Positions 6,263-13,490 of a stretch of DNA of 64,000 bases are shown here, piece by piece. The stretch spans positions 1-64,000 of the forward strand of contig NZ_MVOI01000007.1 of the NCBI RefSeq assembly GCF_002283555.1, read 5' to 3'. The position numbers and the translations under genes were made by a program. The notes under the pieces were generated by a model. The model had not been told where the DNA came from and did no database searches. It saw only the letters and a list, made by a program, of their open reading frames with translations. Position 1 is the stretch's first letter; each line of letters opens with the position of its first letter. The DNA comes from Rubrivirga sp. SAORIC476. Lineage in GTDB: Bacteria > Bacteroidota > Rhodothermia > Rhodothermales > Rubricoccaceae.

Positions 6263-8569
6263 CTACGTAGAGCGGAGCGTATCGAAGAGGGAGTCAACAG
6301 GATCGATCTGCTTTTGTGGATCGGACGATGGCGCCGGTTTCTTCTCTGGAGACGAGGTAGCCCGTTCGGCCTCGCGAGCGGCGCGCTCGACGTTCTCCTG
6401 TTCTGCGTCCGCCTTGGCCTGATCGAACGCTTCTACAACATCGTCTGGCAGCGTCCGGTCGAGTTTCTCTGCGATCTGGACGACCTGCTCTCGGAACGAC
6501 TCGATCATCTCGGGGTCGTCGCGGTAGTTGCTGACAGCGGCGTCAACCTCCTCTTTCGCTACTCGCTCGAATGCGTCGCTGACCGCTTCATTGAGCTGCT
6601 CTGTCAGCCTAGGGTCCCACCACCCCGCATCGGGCATCGCGTCGACGAGGCGCCCGAACGTCTCGGCGTCGTACACCTCGTCGCACGCGGTCTCGAAAGC
6701 CATGGCTTCGCTCTGTGGAGTGGAGATCCGGCCCTTGTACGGATGGTACTGGAGGGCGTCGAGCAGGTCGACGATCGCGTCCTCATGTGACTGACACAGT
6801 TCGATCTCTTCGTAAGCCGAACTCACGAGGGACTTAAGAACCGCCTCGGCATCCGCGCGCGGAAGGGCGCGGAAGGTGCGGACCGCGAACGCCGCTCGAC
6901 CCGTTGCGCCTTCTGGTGCTCGGCGGTGCGCCCGGCCCGGTTCTACGGAGAAGTCAAGTCTCGCCGGCTGGACGCCGAACGTCCGTATGAGGGCAGCACG
7001 TGCGTCCTCCGCGCTGGCGATGCGCCTCAGGACCAAGTAGTGCACCTGCTCGAAGAACACCGCGGTCGCCAGCAACGATCGGGCTTCGTGGGGCCGTCCT
7101 GCCAACCGAGCCTCGACGTAGTCCCGGATGGACGGGTTATGAAAACGGGCGACGTAGCGCCCGTTCACTTGATGGATCGTCGCGACGAACGTGCCGTCCA
7201 ATTCTCTCAGAGCCTCTCGGAAGTCCTCCGGGGCGGTCGGCTGGCGGTGTTGCCGAGAGCGGGCGGTATGGAGAGGCCAGAAGGCGCGCTCCAGATCGTC
7301 GAGGAGGACCCCGCTCGGCAGGGAGGCGAGCACGGTGAGCAAGTGCCGCGAGGCGAGCGACACATGGTTCTCGTAGGCGTGCCTCCAGAGTTCATCGGGG
7401 CGGTCGAGGGCGCGGACGAACCTCTCTGGAAAATGCGCCGGGGGCGTGTCCGGCTCGACGATCCCAGGCGTCGTCATCCAGTCGACGATGCGCGGGCTGA
7501 AGTTAGAATGCTCCACGATCTTCCGGTACGCCCGCTCCTCGAGGAGGGCCTCAGCGTAGGCCCGGTCCAACCCAGAGTGGAGGAGGTGGTTGTACAAGAT
7601 CCGGGCACGGTGGAGTGTGTCGTATCCCTCCAACTCCACCGTGCACTTGGCCCAGTCCACGCCCGGTCGGTCGAGCCGTTCGTGAGCCGCGCGGGCCTGG
7701 CGGAGGATGTACTCTCGCGTCGTGAGGATGAGGCGGGTGTTCTCAGAGCGCCGGACCTCTGCGAACAGCGCGAGCAGGTCGCGGTCCTCGTTCCGCTCCA
7801 ACGACTCCAGCGCCGTCATGCCGAGGAAGTCGTCGAAGTAGAGGGCTTGGTACTTCGACGTGTCGAGCACCTCCAGGGCTTCGGACACCGTCCGGTTCAG
7901 GACGACGAGCTCGTATCCCCGTCCGACGAGATCGGCGGCGAGGATCTCGGCGAGGGTCGTCTTCCCGACCCCTGGGATGCCAGCGATCACGCAGTAGTGG
8001 AGCTGGTCGAGAAGGCTTCGAGCTTCGCCGAGGCTCGGGTGCGGGACGTAGGTCCGGAGCGTGTCGGGGAGTCCGTCGGACAGAATCCTCGCTCGCTCGA
8101 AGAGTCCTCCGTTGAGCACTCGCTGGAGCACCGCCGATGAGGTGAGCCAGAGACGTGGGTGGCGCCTCTCGACGTGGGCGTGGTCCCGGAGCAGACCGTT
8201 GATTTCCTGTGGGCCGATCACGTCCGCCGGCGTTCGTATGAACGGGGAGAACGCCTCAATGACCTCGCGCTTCCTACCGGGGTTCATCGGCAACGACGTG
8301 ACGAACACGTACCGACCGAGGCTCAGAGACCGGACCTTTGGGACTTCTTGGGCGACGGCCTTCTTGAGATCGCTCCACGTCGACCCCGCGTAGTGCTTGC
8401 ACTGGACGACAGTGGTTCCTGCCCCCGACCGCGCGTACCGTAGGTCAACCCCGTCGTCGCGTCCCGCGGAGAACGACTCGAGCGGTACGCCCCACTCCTC
8501 CTGGAGAAGATCGCGCACCAGATCCTCGAAGTCGACGCTCGAGAGCGCGGAGAAGGTATATGCAGGCAT
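6263..8569 (-). CDS. Mrr-like nuclease fused to nSTAND NTPase (defence)
   Basis: 768 aa. Residues 1-115 form a restriction-endonuclease-like domain: DFEDLVRDLL, then GRDDGVDLR and VVQCKHY, the E/D/QxK active-site pattern of Mrr enzymes. A P-loop NTPase follows with Walker A GIPGVGKT at 197-204, Walker B ALYFDDF at 242-248 and sensor LILTTREYIL. This matches novel STAND (nSTAND3-type) NTPases. The C-terminal half is helical and may sense a phage product. The frame is open upstream to 8908, but ATG 8569 is chosen because the nuclease domain begins there. Predicted to degrade DNA on infection after NTPase-driven activation. Confidence 0.85.
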   Translation of the reverse strand: MPAYTFSALSSVDFEDLVRDLLQEEWGVPLESFSAGRDDGVDLRYARSGAGTTVVQCKHYAGSTWSDLKKAVAQEVPKVRSLSLGRYVFVTSLPMNPGRKREVIEAFSPFIRTPADVIGPQEINGLLRDHAHVERRHPRLWLTSSAVLQRVLNGGLFERARILSDGLPDTLRTYVPHPSLGEARSLLDQLHYCVIAGIPGVGKTTLAEILAADLVGRGYELVVLNRTVSEALEVLDTSKYQALYFDDFLGMTALESLERNEDRDLLALFAEVRRSENTRLILTTREYILRQARAAHERLDRPGVDWAKCTVELEGYDTLHRARILYNHLLHSGLDRAYAEALLEERAYRKIVEHSNFSPRIVDWMTTPGIVEPDTPPAHFPERFVRALDRPDELWRHAYENHVSLASRHLLTVLASLPSGVLLDDLERAFWPLHTARSRQHRQPTAPEDFREALRELDGTFVATIHQVNGRYVARFHNPSIRDYVEARLAGRPHEARSLLATAVFFEQVHYLVLRRIASAEDARAALIRTFGVQPARLDFSVEPGRAHRRAPEGATGRAAFAVRTFRALPRADAEAVLKSLVSSAYEEIELCQSHEDAIVDLLDALQYHPYKGRISTPQSEAMAFETACDEVYDAETFGRLVDAMPDAGWWDPRLTEQLNEAVSDAFERVAKEEVDAAVSNYRDDPEMIESFREQVVQIAEKLDRTLPDDVVEAFDQAKADAEQENVERAAREAERATSSPEKKPAPSSDPQKQIDPVDSLFDTLRST

Positions 8570-8589
8570 GCTACACGGCTGTCCAGGTG

Positions 8590-9438
8590 TCAGTCCCCGA
8601 CCACTGCCTCGACGAACAGCACGAGGTCGCCAACAGCGTCGGCCACGTAGGCGTCGTCTACCGCTCCTGCACGGAATCGTGATGCGCCGCGCGGGCCGAG
8701 GCCCTGCTCTGAGAGGAAGTCGGCCTGGAGCACGGCGAGCGCGGCCGCCAGCGCGGGGTGGTCGCCGAGGGCCACCCATCTCGCGGCGACGGCGTCGGGC
8801 CCGCCCGGCCAGTTCCGGACGACGTAGACGAGGTCGTAGGCGTCCTTCTCGCTCCCCCGGTTCCGAAACGCGATGGCCTTGAGGACGACGAAAGCGGCGG
8901 GGCCGCAAACCCGGACGGGGCGTTCGGCCGCGTCCCCATCGAGCGTGGTGCCGGAGACCACGCGGGCCTCGGCGTCGTCAAAGGCGAGGCGGAGGCCGAG
9001 CGCGCGGAGGGCGGCGAGGTCCTCGGTGAGGTGGAGCGTGCGGCCCCAGTCCTGCCCATCGGTCTCCGTCTCGTCGATGAGGAAGTCGACAACGACGGAC
9101 TCCTCGACGCGGGCATAGCGCCAACGCTGCTTGGTGGGGTTGCCCTTTTCGTTCGTGTCTGGTTCGAAGCCCCGGTCGCGGAGACGCTCGGCGAGCTCGT
9201 CGTAACGGTCCTCGTCAACGACGGCGAGGCGGATGCCGAGGTCGACGTCGACGGACCCGACGTGGGCGTCGTCGCGGGCGGCGGCCTCGGCCTGGTCGAC
9301 GAGGAGAGACGGGACCAAGCCACCCACGAGGACTACGTCGTCGTGGAAGTCGCCGAGGGCGACGAGAACCTGGAGGAGCGTCTGCCGGGTCCGTTCCAGC
9401 TGCTCCGGGGTGTAGTCGGTGGCGTAGGGAGTGCTCAC
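8590..9438 (-). CDS. AbiEii-like nucleotidyltransferase toxin
   Basis: 282 aa. The nucleotidyltransferase signature is VVLVGGLVPSLLVDQ followed by GSVDVDLGIRL (GG..., then D-x-D), as in AbiEii/MenT toxins of type IV systems. It continues with strand VVVDFLID and a helical segment FVVLKAIAFRNRGSEKDAYDLVYVVR typical of this fold. It overlaps the partner antitoxin gene by four bases (9435-9438). Family members transfer nucleotides to tRNA or bind GTP and arrest growth. The partner upstream in the operon is an AbiEi-like protein. Confidence 0.85.
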   Translation of the reverse strand: MSTPYATDYTPEQLERTRQTLLQVLVALGDFHDDVVLVGGLVPSLLVDQAEAAARDDAHVGSVDVDLGIRLAVVDEDRYDELAERLRDRGFEPDTNEKGNPTKQRWRYARVEESVVVDFLIDETETDGQDWGRTLHLTEDLAALRALGLRLAFDDAEARVVSGTTLDGDAAERPVRVCGPAAFVVLKAIAFRNRGSEKDAYDLVYVVRNWPGGPDAVAARWVALGDHPALAAALAVLQADFLSEQGLGPRGASRFRAGAVDDAYVADAVGDLVLFVEAVVGD

Positions 9439-10499
9439 GAGGCAGGCGGCGGCGGGTCAAGGGCGAGGGGCCGGAGCGCGTCCTGGAGTTCCGGGCCGCG
9501 CTCGGAATCGTGCTCGAGGTCGACGTACGTCTGAGCCGGGGCCACGCAGCGGAGGCCCTTGACGGGGCGGACGCCGTCGAAGACGCCGCGGTCGTCAGGG
9601 ACGAGGAGGCGGACGTTGGGCGCGCGGGTGTCCGTGCGGAACCCGGCCTCGGACGCGACGGCGACCGGGGTGGGGTGCTCGTCGCGCGTGACGTAGCACG
9701 TCACGAGCCGGAATCCGGCGGCCTGGGTGTAGGCCCAGGCGGCGGCGAGCCCCGTCAGCGCGTAGGAGATTCCGTCCCGGTCGAAGACGTCGGCCAGGCG
9801 GCGGGCGCGCTCCTCACCGGAGCGCCCCGGGAGGTGTCCCGTGATGACCTCGTGGCGGAAGGCGTTGCCGTCGGCCCAGGCGTCGAGGAGGCGGGCGGGG
9901 TCGTGGGCTGTGATTAGTCCGTCGTTGTCGCGGTAGACGAGGTCGGCGTTGAGGAGCCGTCGGACGAGTCGGCTCACGTGGCCCGCGTCGAGATCCGTGG
10001 CCTCGGCGAGCTCCTTCTGAGTCCAGGCGGCACCCGGCGACGCAAGGAGAGTGCGAGCAAGCCGGGCCGACTTCGGAGCGAACGCGTTGCGCGGCCGTCC
10101 GCGCGTCTCGAACGCATTGGGTCGGCCTGATACGTGGACGTAGAGGTCTCCGCCTGGCGTATGCGAGGTGACGTGGGCGTTCCCCGAGAGGTCGGCCCAC
10201 GCGACGCCCTCGGACTCGCAGCGCTCCGCACCAGAAGGGCTCATGTGGGGGACGACGACGAGCGGGGCGGCGCCGTCCATGGACTGCCTACGGAGGTGGG
10301 CCAGCGCCGCCTCGATGGACGTGGGACTCGGGTCCCCCTTCACTTCGACGAGGAACACGTGGGGGCCGACATGCACAACGGCGTCCAGGCCACCCCTCCC
10401 CTCCTCTACGTCGGCATGTGACGAGGCTCCCGTCCAGCGCTCGAAGAGCTGGGCGAGTGCGCGGGGGGCGTCGGCTTCGGAGAACGGCTGGGAGGACAC
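9435..10499 (-). CDS. AbiEi-like antitoxin with nuclease-like N-terminus
   Basis: 354 aa from a GTG. Residues 1-120 resemble a PD-(D/E)XK fold (GGLDAVVHVGPHVFLVEVKGD; D..E-x-K pattern). A winged helix follows (ARLARTLLASPGAAWTQKELAEATDLDAGHVSRLVRRLL, quoted in part) and then an AbiEi-like C-terminal region (YALTGLAAAWAYTQAAGFRLVTCYV). Type IV antitoxins repress their own promoter through the winged helix and counter the toxin without tight binding. The nuclease-like part is unusual compared with short AbiEi proteins. A TTGCC-N6-GGCAA palindrome sits 22 bases upstream of the start codon. Confidence 0.75.
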   Translation of the reverse strand: MSSQPFSEADAPRALAQLFERWTGASSHADVEEGRGGLDAVVHVGPHVFLVEVKGDPSPTSIEAALAHLRRQSMDGAAPLVVVPHMSPSGAERCESEGVAWADLSGNAHVTSHTPGGDLYVHVSGRPNAFETRGRPRNAFAPKSARLARTLLASPGAAWTQKELAEATDLDAGHVSRLVRRLLNADLVYRDNDGLITAHDPARLLDAWADGNAFRHEVITGHLPGRSGEERARRLADVFDRDGISYALTGLAAAWAYTQAAGFRLVTCYVTRDEHPTPVAVASEAGFRTDTRAPNVRLLVPDDRGVFDGVRPVKGLRCVAPAQTYVDLEHDSERGPELQDALRPLALDPPPPAS

Positions 10500-10501
10500 G
10501 A

Positions 10502-10536
10502 TTGCGCAAATAGCACTCAGTTGCCAATATAGGCAA
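10502..10536. promoter_or_regulatory. Palindromic operator region of the AbiE pair
   Basis: Two palindromes lie in the AT-richer gap upstream of the AbiEi-like start: TTGCGCAA at 10502-10509 and TTGCC-AATATA-GGCAA at 10521-10536. Related arms (TTGCC/GGCAA, TTGC/GCAA) suggest repeated binding by the autoregulatory antitoxin, as known for AbiEi. Confidence 0.5.
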
Positions 10537-10570
10537 TCCAGCCGGTTTTAGACAACCCGAACCCTGTTGA

Positions 10571-11200
10571 TCAGCGCCGGTAGGTGAGCAACCGGCGGCC
10601 GTGACGGAACACGTCGGCGATGGGCTCCGCGCGCGAGCAGTCGAACCCCGCATGGACCAGAAGCCGCTGGACGTCCTCCGACGAGACCGCGACGTTGTGA
10701 GCGGCGCAGTGGCGAACGAAGTCGTAGAACCGCTCCCAATCGTAGGGGTGGAGCCCGGTCATGTTGGCGCATGAGACGAACCGCTGGAAGACGTCGGCTG
10801 CACCTGGGGGGAGTCTAGCGAGGGCGTCGGCTGGCTCGACCAGGAGGCGACAACGAGTCCCGTGCTCCCGGTTGAACGCCCTCAGCAGAGGGGAGAGGAC
10901 GAGCTCCGCGGCCTCTACGTAGACCTCTCGAGTAGGCGCGACCGGTCCCCCGCCCCAGTCTTGAGCGCGGACCTCAACATCGGCCCAACTCCCGCGAGTT
11001 GAGGAGACGAGGAGCTGCGCGCCGAGCCCCCGGTACGGCACGTTTCGTGTCGGGCGAATGTTGAGGATCTCGAAGTCCGTGGAGTCGATGTCGTCGCGCC
11101 GTTCTGCGTCGTATCCCCCCAGCGTGGCCGCGAATCGCTCAACCTCACGGAGGAAGGCATGGGGGTCCGGCGATGCGTTGATGCGGATGTCGGGCAGCAT
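10571..11200 (-). CDS. Hypothetical protein, last gene of the sigma/Ub cluster
   Basis: 209 aa, not recognised. It starts MLPDIRINASPDPHAFLREVERFAATLGGYD and has motifs STDFEILNIRPTRNVPYRGLGAQLLVSS and PYDWERFYDFVRHCAAHN (quoted in part). There is no membrane segment. The C-terminal helix LVHAGFDCSRAEPIADVFRHGRRLL is basic. ATG 11200 lies four bases past the stop of the preceding gene, so it is co-transcribed with it; the open frame before 11200 overlaps that gene and is ignored. Its role can only be guessed from the cluster. Confidence 0.65.
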   Translation of the reverse strand: MLPDIRINASPDPHAFLREVERFAATLGGYDAERRDDIDSTDFEILNIRPTRNVPYRGLGAQLLVSSTRGSWADVEVRAQDWGGGPVAPTREVYVEAAELVLSPLLRAFNREHGTRCRLLVEPADALARLPPGAADVFQRFVSCANMTGLHPYDWERFYDFVRHCAAHNVAVSSEDVQRLLVHAGFDCSRAEPIADVFRHGRRLLTYRR

Positions 11201-11204
11201 CGGA

Positions 11205-11603
11205 CTAGAGGAGGGGCAGACGGCTCCTGTCGTGTTCGGTCGCGTCGTCGAGGAGGTGAACCAGGTAGCCTGTCGCGGCCATCCCCCCAAGCCACTTCGC
11301 AGCTGGATCCGCAGTGGACTGGAGAAGGCGAGCAGTCCCCCATGCGAGGAGGCCGAAGGCCGTCCAGCTATGGAAGAACTCCCGATGGCGTGGCGTCGTG
11401 GCGGGTTCGAGGAGATCGGGCCACGTGCCCGCTACGGCGCCGATAGCGTAACCCGCGAGCCCGAGCGAGAGAGTGCGGCCGAGATCCGGCTGAAAAAACG
11501 GATCGATCTGCCGCCGCGCGTCTTGAACAGCGAGGTCGGTAACGCAGGCGACGAGGGCCGTGGCGGCGGCGCTGCTCTCGATGTGTTGTTGGCGGCGAGG
11601 CAT
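11205..11603 (-). CDS. YdjM-like membrane metal-dependent hydrolase
   Basis: 132 aa from ATG 11603. The conserved pattern GTWPDLLEPATTPRHREFFHSWTAF then GYLVHLLDDATE (an aspartate before a run to HRxFFHS, then HLLxD) matches the LexA-regulated, membrane-associated hydrolase family (YdjM, PF04307). Two hydrophobic segments are visible (LGLAGYAIGAVAG and FGLLAWGTARLL). The family is often damage-inducible, which fits a cluster with a helicase-nuclease. It has tight spacing to both neighbours. The substrate is unknown. Confidence 0.65.
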   Translation of the reverse strand: MPRRQQHIESSAAATALVACVTDLAVQDARRQIDPFFQPDLGRTLSLGLAGYAIGAVAGTWPDLLEPATTPRHREFFHSWTAFGLLAWGTARLLQSTADPAAKWLGGMAATGYLVHLLDDATEHDRSRLPLL

Positions 11604-11643
11604 ATTGGGGCGAGTAGGGGAGGTCAAAGTAGGAGGCTCACCG

Positions 11644-11994
11644 TCAGCACCATGTCACCCGCCCGTCGCGGAGGATGAAGTGGCTCCGGCAGCCGCGGTG
11701 CCGCCAGACGGACGGCGAGAGCGTCGGGACGCCGCCATGAGACGTAAGCCGCCAGCGCGGGCGGTCGTCGGGAAGCAGGCTGAGCTGGATCGTCTCGCCG
11801 CACCCGCACGGGCACGAGAGGACGGCGTACCAGAGGTGGCCGCCCTCGCCGACGGCGACGATCTTGAGTGGATCGACCGCCTCGGGGACTTCGAAGGCGT
11901 GGTCGAGCCGGTAGCGCGGCGGCTCCGTTGGCTGGGGCCGAAACCGGCCGACGATCCACTGGAACGCACGGCCGAAAAGATTCCAGACTCTCAT
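11644..11994 (-). CDS. DUF6527-type metal-binding protein
   Basis: 116 aa. The N-terminus is amphipathic and basic, then residues 52-116 hold the metal-ligand set C61-P-C63-G-C65-G-E67, H86, H99, C102 and H105 (CPCGCGETIQLSLL ... SHGGVPTLSPSVWRHRGCRSHF). This agrees with DUF6527, a Cys/Glu/His/His zinc-binding family found beside prokaryotic E1/E2/JAB genes. It overlaps the E1 gene by ATGA (11991-11994), implying translational coupling. It may act as an E3-like factor or substrate adaptor, but this is inference from position. Confidence 0.8.
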   Translation of the reverse strand: MRVWNLFGRAFQWIVGRFRPQPTEPPRYRLDHAFEVPEAVDPLKIVAVGEGGHLWYAVLSCPCGCGETIQLSLLPDDRPRWRLTSHGGVPTLSPSVWRHRGCRSHFILRDGRVTWC

Positions 11995-13445
11995 GCTGCG
12001 CGCCGGGTAGCGGTTGCCGAGAACTCCGGCATCCCCAGGAGCGGAGAGGTGTCGCCGCGCCCGACGAGCTTCGCCAGTGCGACATCCGGCTCGCCGTCTG
12101 CGTCAGAAAGGAACCGCGACTGCGAGAGGCTGATGCCGTTCCGGGCAAACTTTCGGTTGTCGTCGTCGCGGAACGGGTGGAGCCGAGCGAGCAGCTCGTT
12201 AACCGCGAGCGAGGCGTAGAACGTGTTCACGCTGACGACGGCCGGGCTCCCCTCCTGTACGCCGATCACGTACTTCTCCTCGAGCTGGGACTCGTACAGC
12301 TCGGGGTCGGCGCGGCGGAGGTGGGCGGCCTGGAGCGCGGTGGCCGAGTAGGCCCCTCGGCTGAGGAGGCTCGACCCGCCAGGTTGGAGGTAGTGGACCG
12401 TCCCGTGGACGCCGTCGACGCCGCCCTGGCCGTCGGCGTCAAGGCGTACGCCGACATCAAGATACGGGAGCGCGTAGTGCGTCGCGATCCGGTTCATAAG
12501 GTCCCGACCGTCGACCGAGTCCACACAGCCGAAGAGGACGTCGGCGAGCGCGACGCGGCGGACCACGTCGGCGTCGAAGAGCGAGCTCTGGATCGGGACA
12601 ACGCGCGTGCCGAGGTCCATGCGTCGAACGGCGTCCGCGAGCACCTCGACCTTCGGTCGACCGATGTCGGCACGGGTGGCGTTTAGGATCCGGTTGAGGT
12701 TCCGCTCCTCGACGAGGTCGGGGTCGACGAGGATGATCTCGCCGACACCGAGGCGGGCGAGCATTTCGACGACGGGGCTCCCGGTGCCGGAGGCGCCGAC
12801 GACGGCGACCGAGAGGCGCGAGAGCGCGGCCGTCGTCCCCACCCCGAACGCCTGCGCCGTCCGCTCGGCGAAGCCTGCCACGCGGCCGAGCGCCCCGTCG
12901 CACACGGCGTCGCGGTGGAAAACCCAGAGGTCGTCGCCGGCGACGAGGACGCTTTCGACGGGGACGAACCGCGCGCCGCCCTCGCCGTCGTCGTAGGCCG
13001 CACGGGCGAAGACCTCTCCGCCCGGAAGCATGACAGCGCTCGCGTGCGGGCCGGGGTCGTCGGTCCGCCCCATGACGGACGGGAAGAGGTCGGCGTCCGA
13101 GGCGTCGTCGGTCTCGCTGAAGGCGCGGTAGCCGCCGGGGTGCGAGTGAACCTTGAGGACAGCGAGCCCGCGCCGCTCGGCCCGATCGAACACGTCGAGG
13201 AACGGCTCGACGGGCCACGAGACGAGGACCGGCGTCCGCTCGTGGCACAGGTCGTAGGGGACGGGGATGATGTCGCGGGCGGTGAGGACGTGGCGCGAGC
13301 CCCAGGGTCCCTCGTCGGCGTCGCCGATGCGGCGCCCGCAGAGGACGAGCGCGACGGCCTCGTTCCCGTCGCCGGGGAACAGGTGGTCGTAGAGGGCCGA
13401 GTGCTGACGGCCTGAGAAACGGAGGGACACAGAGGAGGTACTCAT
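11991..13445 (-). CDS. JAMM peptidase-E1 (ThiF) fusion of a ubiquitin-like pathway
   Basis: 484 aa. Residues 15-165 form a JAB/MPN domain with a complete JAMM motif: E29, then H100-S-H102-P with seven residues to S110-x-x-D113; it could trim Ub-like precursors or deconjugate. Residues 205-425 form a ThiF/E1 adenylation domain: glycine loop GASGTGS (217-223), DPD at 241, RILN, K265 and GCVDS (306-310). No cysteine occurs after C307, so the usual E1 catalytic Cys is missing; serines lie where the Cys loop is expected (PGGSSLLSRG). It overlaps DUF6527 by four bases and lies 45 bases after the Ub-E2 gene. Confidence 0.88.
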   Translation of the reverse strand: MSTSSVSLRFSGRQHSALYDHLFPGDGNEAVALVLCGRRIGDADEGPWGSRHVLTARDIIPVPYDLCHERTPVLVSWPVEPFLDVFDRAERRGLAVLKVHSHPGGYRAFSETDDASDADLFPSVMGRTDDPGPHASAVMLPGGEVFARAAYDDGEGGARFVPVESVLVAGDDLWVFHRDAVCDGALGRVAGFAERTAQAFGVGTTAALSRLSVAVVGASGTGSPVVEMLARLGVGEIILVDPDLVEERNLNRILNATRADIGRPKVEVLADAVRRMDLGTRVVPIQSSLFDADVVRRVALADVLFGCVDSVDGRDLMNRIATHYALPYLDVGVRLDADGQGGVDGVHGTVHYLQPGGSSLLSRGAYSATALQAAHLRRADPELYESQLEEKYVIGVQEGSPAVVSVNTFYASLAVNELLARLHPFRDDDNRKFARNGISLSQSRFLSDADGEPDVALAKLVGRGDTSPLLGMPEFSATATRRAA

Positions 13446-13490
13446 GGCGGGATACGGCGGGTGCAGATGGAATCGAAGTCGAGAGAGTGC

